A stretch of DNA of 64,000 nt from Methylorubrum populi (lineage in GTDB: Bacteria; Pseudomonadota; Alphaproteobacteria; Rhizobiales; Beijerinckiaceae): assembly GCF_002355515.1 (NCBI RefSeq), contig NZ_AP014809.1:1244001-1308000 (forward strand). Direction: 5' to 3'. Position 1 is the first letter of the stretch, and every line of letters starts with the position of its first letter. A program made the position numbers and the translations under genes. Positions 48,111 through 56,506 of this stretch are shown here, in pieces. Below the pieces are notes generated by a model that worked only from the letters and a program-made list of their open reading frames with translations, was not told the origin of the DNA and made no database searches.

Positions 48111-49313
48111 TCAGCGCAGGAGCTGAAGAATGCCCTGCTGCGCCTGATTGGCGAGCGACAGCGCCGAGATGCCCAGCGACTGACGCGTCGAGAGCGCCTG
48201 AGAGTTGGCCGCCTCCTCGTTGAGGTCGGCGTTGGTCAGGTTCGCCGCACCGGTATCGAGGATGTTGACGATCCGCTTGGTGAAGTCCTGCCGGTTCTGC
48301 ACCACGGAGAGATTCGAGCCGAAGGTCGAGCTCGCCGTGCGCAGGGTGTCGGAGGCCTTGGTCAGGCCGGAGAGCGTGCCCTTGATGTCGGTGTCGAGCA
48401 GGAAGCTGCCCTGACCGTTCACCGAGGAACCCGAGTTGCCGGTGATCGGGGTCAGCTTCAGGCCATCCGCCGTCAGGTCCTGGCCCTGCACGTCGAGATT
48501 AGCGGTGTCCCGCTCGTTGAAGGCGATGTGCAGCTTGTTGGACGGATCGCCGTTGCTGATCAGGTTCACGCCGTTGAAGCTCGAATCCTTGGCGAGCTGC
48601 GTGATCTGCGTCAGCAGGCTGTTGTACTGCTCGGACAGCTTCTTGCGGGCGTCGACACCCGACACGGTCAGGTCGCTGCCGGCGGAGATGGCGTCGTTGC
48701 TGGAGCCGTACTTGTTGGCCGTGCTCGTGCTACCCTGGGCGAAGCCGAGGGCGGCTTGGTCGCCGGTCGCCTTGAACTCGACCGCGGAGCTGGCGTTCAG
48801 CACGATCTTCTTGCCAGTCGTATCCTTCGAGAACATCGTCACGTTGGTGCCGGCCGCCGAGTTCAGCGCCGTGATCGCCTGATCGATCGTCGCGTTGGAG
48901 GCGATGGTCGCCGACTTGGTCACACCGTTGACGTAGAAGTTGACGGTGGTGGAGGAGGTCGTGGACGCGGCGAAATCGCTGGTCGCGGTGCCGGTGGTGG
49001 TGATCTGGGTCGAGAGCGCCTGGTTGGCGGTGGACTTGGCCGAGTCGATCAGCTTCTGGATCGAGGTGATGCCCTGGTTGGCCGCCTGGATCGTCTGGAT
49101 GCCGTTCGAGATCGAATCGAGCAGCGCGCCGAGGTCGCCCGACCGGCTGCTGAAGGACTGCGCGGTGAAGAAGTTGACGGGATTGTCGAGGGCGGAGGAG
49201 ACCTTGAGGCCTGTGGCGAGGCGGTTCTGGGTCGTGGCCGTCAGGCCCGCGGTGTCCTGCAGCGAGAGCAGGTTCTGACGGGTGGCGGCGGAAAGTGTGA
49301 CGCTGGAAGACAT
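48111..49313 (-). CDS. Flagellin (copy 1), FliC type
   Basis: The 400-residue filament protein is exported by the flagellar type III system without a signal peptide. Conserved ends are TRQNLLSLQDTAGLTATTQN near residues 11-30 and STRQSLGISALSLANQAQQ near the C-terminus. A variable central domain contains a T/S-rich segment. It is 92% identical to the second flagellin just upstream (32 of 400 residues differ), with only two changes between residues 75 and 248. ATG 49313 was chosen; a TTG three codons earlier is in frame. Confidence 0.93.
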   Translation of the reverse strand: MSSSVTLSAATRQNLLSLQDTAGLTATTQNRLATGLKVSSALDNPVNFFTAQSFSSRSGDLGALLDSISNGIQTIQAANQGITSIQKLIDSAKSTANQALSTQITTTGTATSDFAASTTSSTTVNFYVNGVTKSATIASNATIDQAITALNSAAGTNVTMFSKDTTGKKIVLNASSAVEFKATGDQAALGFAQGSTSTANKYGSSNDAISAGSDLTVSGVDARKKLSEQYNSLLTQITQLAKDSSFNGVNLISNGDPSNKLHIAFNERDTANLDVQGQDLTADGLKLTPITGNSGSSVNGQGSFLLDTDIKGTLSGLTKASDTLRTASSTFGSNLSVVQNRQDFTKRIVNILDTGAANLTNADLNEEAANSQALSTRQSLGISALSLANQAQQGILQLLR

Positions 49314-49435
49314 GGGTGACAACCCCGTTCAGATCGATACCGAACCGGCATTAGGGTTAATTCACCACGTCTAGGGTTGCCGTAGCGTTAACGGTCCCTT
49401 CCCGACATCAAGATTTCTCGATTTTCGAATAGCGG

Positions 49436-49462
49436 GACGGCCAGAGCAAGGCTCCGGCCGTC
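49436..49462. terminator. Hairpin between the flagellin genes
   Basis: GACGGCC...GGCCGTC with an inner GAGC/GCTC stem folds almost perfectly. The T-run (TCCTTTT) lies on the forward-strand side only, so it is not a classic terminator for the reverse-strand flagellin 2 that stops at 49497. It may be an RNA structure in the tandem flagellin transcript. Confidence 0.4.
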
Positions 49463-49496
49463 TCCTTTTAGGTGTCCAGCGTCTTAGATTGCGCGA

Positions 49497-50699
49497 TCAG
49501 CGCAGGAGCTGGAGGATGCTCTGCTGTGCCTGGTTAGCCAGCGACAGCGCCGAGATGCCCAGCGACTGGCGGGTCGAGAGCGCCTGGGAATTGGCCGCTT
49601 CCAGGTTGAGGTCGGCGTTGGTCAGGTTCGCCGCACCGGTATCGAGCACGTTGATCAGGTTCTTCGAGAAGCTCTGCCGGTTCTGCACCACGGAGAGGTT
49701 CGAACCGAAGGTCGAGCTCGCCGAGCGCAGGGTGTCGGAGGCCGAACCCAGCTTGGTCAGGGTGCCCTTGATGTCGGTGTCGAGCAGGAAGTTGCCCTGA
49801 CCGTTCACCGAGGAACCTGAGTTGCCGGTGATCGAGGTCAGCTTCAGGCCGTCCGCCGTCAGGTCCTGGCCCTGCACGTCGAGGTTGGAGCTGTCCTTCT
49901 CGTTGAAGGCGATGTGCAGCTTGTTGGACGGATCGCCGTTGCTGATCAGGTTGGTGCCGTTGAAGCTCGAATCCTTGGCCAGCTGCGTGATCTGCGTCAG
50001 CAGGCTGTTGTACTGCTCGGACAGCTTCTTGCGGGCGTCGACCCCCGACACGGTCAGGTCGCTGCCGGCGGAGATGGCGTCGTTGCTGGAGCCGTACTTG
50101 TTGGCCGTGCTCGTGCTGCCCTGGGCGAAGCCGAGGGCGGCTTGGTCGCCGGTCGCCTTGAACTCGACCGCGGAGCTGGCGTTCAGCACGATCTTCTTGC
50201 CAGTCGTATCCTTCGAGAACATCGTCACGTTGGTGCCGGCCGCCGAGTTCAGCGCCGTGATCGCCTGATCGATCGTCGAGCTGGAGGCGATGGTCGCCGA
50301 CTTGGTCACACCGTTGACGTAGAAGTTGACGGTGGTGGAGGAGGTCGTGGACGCGGCGAAGTCGCTGGTCGCGGTGCCGGTGGTGGTGATCTGGGTCGAG
50401 AGCGCCTGGTTGGCGGTGGACTTGGCCGAGTCGATCAGCTTCTGGATCGAGGTGATGCCCTGGTTGGCCGCCTGGATCGCCTGGATGCCGTTCGAGATGC
50501 CGTCGAGCAGGCCGCCGAGATCGGTCGAGCGGTTCGACAGGTTCTGCGCGGTGAAGAAGTTGACGGGGCTGTCGAGGGCGGAGGAGACCTTGAGGCCTGT
50601 GGCGAGGCGGTTCTGGGTGGTGGCCGTCAGGCCCGCGGTGTCCTGCAGCGAGAGCAGGTTCTGACGGGTGGAGGCCGAAAGCGTGATACCGGAGGACAT
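49497..50699 (-). CDS. Flagellin (copy 2), FliC type
   Basis: A 400-residue flagellin of the same length as copy 1, with the same conserved ends. Differences cluster in residues 50-75 and in the C-terminal 150. It lies upstream of copy 1 on the same strand (183 bp between) and divergent to flbT (about 200 bp). ATG 50699 has an AAGGAT site upstream. FlbT probably controls its mRNA. Confidence 0.93.
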   Translation of the reverse strand: MSSGITLSASTRQNLLSLQDTAGLTATTQNRLATGLKVSSALDSPVNFFTAQNLSNRSTDLGGLLDGISNGIQAIQAANQGITSIQKLIDSAKSTANQALSTQITTTGTATSDFAASTTSSTTVNFYVNGVTKSATIASSSTIDQAITALNSAAGTNVTMFSKDTTGKKIVLNASSAVEFKATGDQAALGFAQGSTSTANKYGSSNDAISAGSDLTVSGVDARKKLSEQYNSLLTQITQLAKDSSFNGTNLISNGDPSNKLHIAFNEKDSSNLDVQGQDLTADGLKLTSITGNSGSSVNGQGNFLLDTDIKGTLTKLGSASDTLRSASSTFGSNLSVVQNRQSFSKNLINVLDTGAANLTNADLNLEAANSQALSTRQSLGISALSLANQAQQSILQLLR

Positions 50700-50902
50700 G
50701 GGGGCGATCCTTGTGGGTCTTGATGCCGCCCTTTTGGCGACACCCGGACCCTCCACCCCGCGCCTTGCCGAGACCTTAATCAGACCGTCGGATTCATGGG
50801 CTTTCGCCCGTCAAACGCCCACATCGCGCTCAGCGCTGCGATCATGGTTAAGAAAAGTTCGCCGCCTTTTCTTCGTTTTGTCCAATCAAGGATTTGTTCA
50901 CC

Positions 50903-51322
50903 ATGGCTCTGCGCATCGAACTGAAGCCTCAGGAGCGGCTGATCATCAACGGCGCGCTGATCCGCAACGGCGACCGCCGCTCGACCTTCGTGATCGAGAA
51001 CCAGTGCAAGTTCCTGCGCGAGAGCGAGATCATCACGGAGACCGAGGCCGACACCGCCGCCAAGCGGCTCTGCGTCACGCTCCAGTTCATCTACCTCGCC
51101 GACAACCCGCCGGAGGCCGAGGACCTGTTCGTGCGCCAAGCTACCGAGATCATGAAGGCGTCGCCGAGCATGGGCCCCTACATCCTCGCGATTCAGGACG
51201 AACTCTCGGCACGGCAATACCACCGCGCGATCAAGCGCGGGCGCGAGTTGATCGCCTACGAGCGTCACCTCCTCGATCATCTCGAGACGAGCCAGGAGGC
51301 GGCCAACTCCGCACACAGCTGA
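50903..51322 (+). CDS. flbT: Flagellin biosynthesis repressor FlbT
   Basis: A 139-residue protein of the FlbT family, which in Alphaproteobacteria binds flagellin mRNA leaders and lowers their stability until the filament is needed. It begins MALRIELKPQERLIINGALI and includes NGDRRSTFVIENQCKFLRES, the family hallmark. AAGGA sits at -11. It is divergent from flagellin 2. FlaF, its usual partner gene, is not seen next to it. Confidence 0.93.
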   Translation: MALRIELKPQERLIINGALIRNGDRRSTFVIENQCKFLRESEIITETEADTAAKRLCVTLQFIYLADNPPEAEDLFVRQATEIMKASPSMGPYILAIQDELSARQYHRAIKRGRELIAYERHLLDHLETSQEAANSAHS

Positions 51323-51479
51323 CTTTACGCCGCTGCGGGAGCTCGGCGGTGCAGGGCCCTTCCCCGCGATGATGACGTCGGGGGCCGGACTCGGCTAGGC
51401 GCGTCTCGCCGTCCTCGTCAAAGGACCCCGAGGCGGGTCCGCGGGCCCGACTTTCGCAGGACAACCCGGACGGGCGGTC

Positions 51480-51695
51480 TCAGACGACGCCGCTCTTCTC
51501 GTAGGGCCAGGGCTTGCCGAGATGGGCGGCGACCCGGGCCGCGTCGGAGCCGACCGCCTCGACCGCCGCCTGGACCTGCTCGGTCGAGACCTCGAACCGG
51601 CGCGCCCAGTAGGCACGGTCGCGCGGTGCGTCGAGCACCACCTGGGCGGGATCTCCGCTCACCGCATGTCCTTCGTCGGACGCTTGCTGCACCAT
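51480..51695 (-). CDS. DUF3606-like small protein, 71 aa
   Basis: The product includes DAPRDRAYWARRFEVSTEQV and QAAVEAVGSDAARVAAHL. These fit the short DUF3606 pattern (aspartate/arginine-rich start, YW, then a helix ending in a VG...V..HL run). No membrane span. ATG 51695 has GGAG about 8 bases upstream. Function of this family is unknown. It is transcribed in the same direction as the adjacent acyltransferase gene. Confidence 0.7.
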   Translation of the reverse strand: MVQQASDEGHAVSGDPAQVVLDAPRDRAYWARRFEVSTEQVQAAVEAVGSDAARVAAHLGKPWPYEKSGVV

Positions 51696-51793
51696 GCTCC
51701 GGCTCCGTTCGATCGCACCCGCAAGGGCGGGGCAGGCCAAAGGGGACAAACCGGCGAGCCGGGCAGGATGGTTCCGAATGCCGGCCTTTCGCC

Positions 51794-52948
51794 TCACGCC
51801 TCGCGCGGGGCCACCGGCGCGGGCCGCAGACGCGACGGGGCGGCCGGTGCGGGCGCGATGTGGAAGGCGGCCGGCCGCCGGAACAGGAAGTCCAGACGGG
51901 TGCCGCGCACCAGCCGCGCGAAGGCGAGCGGCACCGTGACCGCCGCCGCGGTGACGACCAGGCTCGCGAGCCCGACATCGAGGGCGAGATCGGGGTGAGC
52001 CCCGTTGAACTTGGCGATCAGGGTGCGGGTCAGCGCCATCGGCAGGAAGAAGCCGAGATAGATCACGATGGACCGCTCGCCGCAGGCGCGCAGGGCGGCG
52101 GTCACCGGCCCGCCGGCCCGGGTCATCAGCGCGGCGAAGGCGACGATGGCGAGCGCGCCGACCGTACCGAGACCGAGGCTCACCACCGGCAGGCGCGCGA
52201 GTGTCGGAAGACTCTCGATTCCCGTCGGCGTGAACACGAACGCGGCCTCGAGCACCGCCCACAGGGCGAGGCCGGCAAGGGCCAGGGTCGCCCGCTCGCG
52301 CACCCGGTCGGCGAAGCGGAAGATCCATTCGGCGAAGAGGTAGCCGCCCAGGAAGTAGACGTAGCGCTCGCAGAATTCGTCCAGCAGTTCGGGAAGGCCG
52401 CTCGTCGGCAGGATCTGCAGCACGGCCGCCGCGACGAGCAGCAGGACCGGCGGCACCCGCCGGTGAAGCAGCTTCGTCACCACCGAGAACACGGCGAGCA
52501 GGTAGACGAACCACAGCGTCGAGTAGGGCACCACCAGCGCCTCGGCGAGGTGGAGGCCGAAGGCGGCGAGCTTGTCCGCCGGCCCCTCCGCCCCGGCGAC
52601 GATCGACCCGGCCTTGAACAGCGACTGGATCACCACCCACAGCGCGTAGAAATAGGCGAAGTGGACCACCCGCCGGTCCGCGAACAGGCGCCAGTCGCGG
52701 TCGATCACCCGGCCGAGGAAGAGTCCCGAGAGCAGGAAGAAATCAGGGATCCGGAACGGCCGGGCGAACTCGACGACATCGTGCAGGAAGCCCTCGCCGC
52801 CGAGCGCCTCGCCAGTGCCGAGCGTCGAGTGCATCATCACGACGAGGATGATGCACAAGCCCTTGGCGACATCGACCCAGGCGAGGCGGGCAGCCTCCTC
52901 GGGAAGCGGGCGGAGGGGACGGGTGGCCGCGATCGGCGCTGCGGTCAT
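51794..52948 (-). CDS. Membrane acyltransferase, acyltransferase 3 family
   Basis: A 384-residue protein with about ten hydrophobic spans. The N-terminal motif WVDVAKGLCIILVVMMHST (residues ~23-41) matches the acyltransferase 3 start, where the His is catalytic, and RPFRIPDFFLLSGLFLGRVI follows as in the OpgC/NodX-like group. It would acylate a sugar or glycan at the inner membrane. An acceptor cannot be named; periplasmic glucans or exopolysaccharide are candidates. The start was chosen at ATG 52948 before the conserved core. Confidence 0.82.
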   Translation of the reverse strand: MTAAPIAATRPLRPLPEEAARLAWVDVAKGLCIILVVMMHSTLGTGEALGGEGFLHDVVEFARPFRIPDFFLLSGLFLGRVIDRDWRLFADRRVVHFAYFYALWVVIQSLFKAGSIVAGAEGPADKLAAFGLHLAEALVVPYSTLWFVYLLAVFSVVTKLLHRRVPPVLLLVAAAVLQILPTSGLPELLDEFCERYVYFLGGYLFAEWIFRFADRVRERATLALAGLALWAVLEAAFVFTPTGIESLPTLARLPVVSLGLGTVGALAIVAFAALMTRAGGPVTAALRACGERSIVIYLGFFLPMALTRTLIAKFNGAHPDLALDVGLASLVVTAAAVTVPLAFARLVRGTRLDFLFRRPAAFHIAPAPAAPSRLRPAPVAPREA

Positions 52949-53249
52949 GGCGGGCGGACCTCGTGCGGAGAGGATCGAGCCTCGACCGTCGCATCCGAGG
53001 GTTAAGGGCGGCCCAGCGCCGCCCAGCGATCTCACCGCGCAGTTAATGTCCCACCAAGGCCCTGCGTGGACTTTTCGAAGGAATTGCGCCGGCTCTCCCA
53101 GCAGGCGCTCCGGTTCGGGGACGGGAACCGGCTCGTGCGAGGAAAGGTTGGAGATCAGCTTGCAGGCCGATCCGCTTCATTCTGCTCCATTCCGCGAAGG
53201 AAAGTCTTCGGCCCCGCGCGGATAGGGTTCGCTGGCGGTGAAACACTCT
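52949..53249. other. Intergenic region, no supported gene
   Basis: About 300 bp between the acyltransferase start and the 3' end of the PAS gene. Open frames read Arg/Pro/Ser-rich sequence without start signals. It probably contains the acyltransferase promoter. Confidence 0.4.
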
Positions 53250-53840
53250 TCAGAAATGGCTCCGTCCGGCGATGGCCCGCCCGACAGCCCAGAGCAGAGA
53301 GTCGACCGCCAGTCGCAGCGCGGGCTTCTCGTGCTCAGCCACGTCATCGACTGCGCGCCGTGCCTGAAGCGCGTAGGTCGCGAGACGCTCGAGCGGCGGT
53401 TCGTTCTTGTGCAGGACAAAGAACGTGCGATCCTCGACCGGCCAGTTGAGCTTGCTTTCGGTCGTGTTGACGACGATGCCGCGGCCGATGACTTCTCCCG
53501 TCTGGTCATCGCGTTCGAAGTGTCCCCGAGCCAGGACCCACTGCACCCCTCGCGCACCCGAGCAAACGCGATATTCACCCACGAATACGCCGCCATGTTC
53601 GCTGACACGATCGAGGCTGGTAAAAAACGCCTCCCGGTCGGCCGGCAAGATTGCCTCGACATAGGCTGCCAATGGCAATCCAAGTGCGGCCTGCATCGAA
53701 TCGAGATTGAACAACGCGGCCGTGACGGCATCGGCAACGGTGCGATCGTTGCTCAAGTCTGTTTCCCAAATTCCAACTTGGGAGGCAATCAGAGCGTCAG
53801 GTAGAGATCCCATCCAATATCGATGCGTATCAAACGGCAT
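53250..53840 (-). CDS. PAS-domain sensor-like protein, single domain
   Basis: The 196-residue product reads as a lone PAS domain: IASQVGIWETDLSNDRTVAD (start), VFVGEYRVCSGARGVQWVLA (second half with VQW) and EVIGRGIVVNTTESKLNWP (end). A short helical tail follows (DDVAEHEKPALRLAVDSLLW). No kinase, GGDEF or DNA-binding domain is attached, so it may act as a partner for another signalling protein. GC3 is lower than in the neighbouring genes, a possible sign of transfer. It is divergent from the 112-aa gene at 53942. Confidence 0.7.
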   Translation of the reverse strand: MPFDTHRYWMGSLPDALIASQVGIWETDLSNDRTVADAVTAALFNLDSMQAALGLPLAAYVEAILPADREAFFTSLDRVSEHGGVFVGEYRVCSGARGVQWVLARGHFERDDQTGEVIGRGIVVNTTESKLNWPVEDRTFFVLHKNEPPLERLATYALQARRAVDDVAEHEKPALRLAVDSLLWAVGRAIAGRSHF

Positions 53841-53941
53841 ACCCCGACACCCTTCGCACGTTAATCTAAGATGGCGACCAAAGAAGAAACCCGCATCATT
53901 TTACTGATCACGTATCCTGAGAGCGCGGGCAGTCGAGGGAC

Positions 53942-54280
53942 ATGAGCATATACCCTCTCCGGAGCCAGGACCGGCCAGTTCCTGTGGCGAAATCGAATCG
54001 CCTGCGTGAACTCGCAGATGTGCTTGGCGTTCCAGTCAATGCATTCTGGGCTTCAAAAGAATGTTACCAGCTGCATGTCGATGCGGACGGCACGCGCTGG
54101 CTCTTGACGCTCGACGCGCAGGGTAGGCCGATTGTGCGCCGGATCGGCGCAGATGCCGATCAGAACACGATTGAGGAAAGCGCTTCCCAGTTCTTGCGCC
54201 GCGACCGGGAAACCCCGCAGCGGGACGCACTGATCGCACTCATCGATCTGCTGCTCACGGCGCATCTTAAGAATTCATAA
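53942..54280 (+). CDS. Hypothetical protein, 112 aa
   Basis: Starts ATG 53942 after GAGGGAC. The product begins MSIYPLRSQDRPVPVAKSNR and has a LRELADVLGVPVNAFW stretch that could be a helix-turn-helix. RETPQRDALIALIDLLLTAH forms a C-terminal helix. A regulator role is possible but not shown. It is divergent from the PAS gene with 101 bp between starts, so the two may be functionally linked. Codon GC3 is lower than average, like the PAS gene. Confidence 0.6.
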   Translation: MSIYPLRSQDRPVPVAKSNRLRELADVLGVPVNAFWASKECYQLHVDADGTRWLLTLDAQGRPIVRRIGADADQNTIEESASQFLRRDRETPQRDALIALIDLLLTAHLKNS

Positions 54281-54539
54281 GATGTTGGCTTGATCGCATC
54301 GGCCAGCCCACAGAGCGCATTCCGACGAAGTGGTCACCGGTTCGTCGAAAGAAGGCGCGCCAAAACAATGAGCGAGAGACGCCGGCCTGATGCAATCAGG
54401 TCGGATACGGCTCTAGCGTGCTTGGATAAGCCATATCCGCCGTTCGGAAGGATCAACCGGATCGGCGGCGAGGCCGGCCACGGGGCCGTCGGCGCCCACC
54501 TCATCCGCCGGACAACCGGCCTTCACGCCGGCCGCTCGA

Positions 54540-54845
54540 TCAACGCAGCCCCCCGTCGCCCCGTCGCGCGCGGGTCATGCGGGTGGGGGCATGAAAGTCA
54601 TCGGGCTTGGCGCGCACCCATTCGAGGAAGCGGGCGATTTCGGGGTCGGCGCGCAGGGCTTCCACTTTGGCCAGCCTGCGGGCGATCTCGGCCTCGCTGT
54701 AACGGGCATGGATCGCCGAGTGGCAGATCTGATGGAGCCGCACGGTCGCGCCACGGGCGCCACCCTTCAGCTTCGGCGTGAGGTGATGCAGGCTCTGGCG
54801 CGCATGCGCCGGAATCGGACGCTCGCAGAGCGGGCAGACCGGCAT
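54540..54845 (-). CDS. HNH endonuclease-like protein
   Basis: A 101-residue protein with an HNH finger: CPLCERPI (zinc cysteines), SLHHLTPKLKGG (metal histidines) and LHQICHSAIHA. A short helical tail follows (EARYSEAEIARRLAKVEALR-type residues). Such small HNH proteins are often solitary. ATG 54845 was used; an in-frame start at 54914 would add an Arg-rich segment. 54281-54539 and 54846-55128 hold no other supported gene. Confidence 0.75.
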   Translation of the reverse strand: MPVCPLCERPIPAHARQSLHHLTPKLKGGARGATVRLHQICHSAIHARYSEAEIARRLAKVEALRADPEIARFLEWVRAKPDDFHAPTRMTRARRGDGGLR

Positions 54846-55128
54846 GGCCGCCGGTTTCGGCCCGTGCGTCTCCGGATCCGCGTCGCGCCAGCGCCGGGAG
54901 CGCCGCCCCACCACTCCGTCTCTCCGTCCAGCGCGCCGGTCCCGCCGAGCGCAGGAGAAACGGCCGGAGGGACCGCGCGGCTCCCGCCCTTCCCTGCGTC
55001 ATGTGCGCCGCCGCTTCGACGCCTGGAAGGGCCCGCCCCGGCTCCGCCGGCGCCTTGTTGCGGCGCGGAGCTCAGGTTACCCCTGCGCGCGGGCGCACCA
55101 CCGGCCATAGGCATCAGGGGCAAGCGGC

Positions 55129-55557
55129 ATGAAGCGGACGACCATCGATTCCAAGCTCTCCGTGGCCCATCAGCCGAGCCTCGCCGAGATCGGGGCGCTC
55201 GGAGACGAGGGCGTGAGCCTTCTCATCAACAACCGTCCCGACGGCGAGGAGCCGGGCCAGCCCGGCGCGGCGGCAGAGCGCGCGGCGGCGGAGGCGGCGG
55301 GCCTGCGCTACCTCGACCTTCCGGTGACCGGCCCCACCCTCACCCGCGAGGCCGTGGAGCGCTTCCACGCCGCGGTCTCGGCGGCGCCGGGTCCGGTCGT
55401 CGCCCATTGCCGCAGCGGCACGCGCTCGCTGACGCTCTGGGTGATCGGCGAGGTGCTGGCCGGACACCTCCGGCGCGACGAGGTGGCGGCCTACGGCGCG
55501 CGCCACGGCTACGACCTCTCGGGCGCCGAGCGCTGGCTCGACGCGAATCCGGTCTGA
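55129..55557 (+). CDS. TIGR01244-family (Blh-like) sulfur transferase/phosphatase domain protein
   Basis: A 142-residue protein of the DUF442 / beta-lactamase hydrolase-like family (DSP-phosphatase fold). The active loop is VVAHCRSGTRSLTL near residues 89-102, with the CX5R pattern, preceded by LLINNRPDGEEPGQP and YLDLPVTGPTLT. Such proteins accompany persulfide metabolism, often near a Blh metallo-hydrolase; none is seen here. No signal peptide. Confidence 0.8.
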   Translation: MKRTTIDSKLSVAHQPSLAEIGALGDEGVSLLINNRPDGEEPGQPGAAAERAAAEAAGLRYLDLPVTGPTLTREAVERFHAAVSAAPGPVVAHCRSGTRSLTLWVIGEVLAGHLRRDEVAAYGARHGYDLSGAERWLDANPV

Positions 55558-55652
55558 CAACGCCGGCTGACACGGTCTCCGCTCGAGCGGGCCGTAGATC
55601 CGGCAGTCCGACGGCATCGACCGGGTCCGCGAAGATGCCGCCGGGACCCGCG

Positions 55653-56405
55653 TCACGGTCCCGGCATGGTGAGGATCAGCGGCCCGTTGCGCGTGGCGAT
55701 GACGGTGTGCTCGTACTGCACCGTCAGGGCGCTGGGCCGGCTGTAGAGCGTCCAGGGATCGTCGCCGTCCTCGGCGAAGTCGGCGCCCAACGACAGGAAC
55801 GGCTCGACCGTCAGCACCATGCCTTCGCGCATGATCCGCCGCTCGGACGGATCGGGCCAGGTCGCGATCTCGGTCGGCTCCTCGTGCAGCGACAGGCCGA
55901 TCCCGTGGCTCGCGAGGTTGCGCACCAGCGTGTAGCCGTTCTTGTGGGCGAAGCTGCCCACCGCTCGGCCGATGCCCGCGAGCGGCTTGCCGGCGCCGAC
56001 CTGCCGCAGGCCCGTCCACATCGCCCGGCGCCCGTCCTTGCACAGCCGCTCGACCGCGCGCGTTGCTGGCGGCACGGCGAAGGAGGCGCCCGTATCGGAG
56101 AAGTAGCCGTCCTTCTCGGCCGAGACGTCGATATTGACGAGATCACCCGGCGCGATCCGGCGCTCGCTCGGGATGCCGTGGGCGATCTCCTCGTTGACGC
56201 TGATGCAGGTCGCCCCCGGAAAGGCGTAGACCGTCTCCGGTGCCGAGCGCGCTCCGGCCGCCTCCAGGAAGGTTCGCCCGACGGCATCGAGTTCGCGCGT
56301 GGTCATTCCGGGCTCGATCGCCCGGCCCATCACCGCCAGCGTATCGGCCACGATGCGCCCGATCCGCCGCAGCCCGGCCAGATCGTCGTCGTTCGACACC
56401 GTCAT
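55653..56405 (-). CDS. map: Methionine aminopeptidase, type I
   Basis: A 250-residue cytosolic metalloprotease that removes the N-terminal methionine of new proteins. The metal ligands fall in CISVNEEIAHGIPSERRI (His), VNIDVSAEKDGYFSDTGASF (two Asp), RNLASHGIGLSLHEEPTEI (His), MVLTVEPFLSLG (Glu) and QYEHTVIAT (Glu). The usual GHG loop is SHG here. ATG 56405 follows GGGGGAAC. It shares its strand with the EmrB-type pump upstream, with 101 bp between. This is a second or the sole map; no other is seen. Confidence 0.92.
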   Translation of the reverse strand: MTVSNDDDLAGLRRIGRIVADTLAVMGRAIEPGMTTRELDAVGRTFLEAAGARSAPETVYAFPGATCISVNEEIAHGIPSERRIAPGDLVNIDVSAEKDGYFSDTGASFAVPPATRAVERLCKDGRRAMWTGLRQVGAGKPLAGIGRAVGSFAHKNGYTLVRNLASHGIGLSLHEEPTEIATWPDPSERRIMREGMVLTVEPFLSLGADFAEDGDDPWTLYSRPSALTVQYEHTVIATRNGPLILTMPGP

Positions 56406-56506
56406 GTCGTGTTCCCCCGGACGGCCGGAGCGGCTCCGGCCCTGCGCTTGTGCCATCTTTGCCGAGCTTGGCGAAACCTTGATGCGGCGCGGTCGCCCGG
56501 TCCCGC

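Noticed and set aside
49436-49462. A possible intrinsic terminator for flagellin 2
   Set aside because: The T-run is on the wrong side for the reverse-strand gene, so only a hairpin was recorded.
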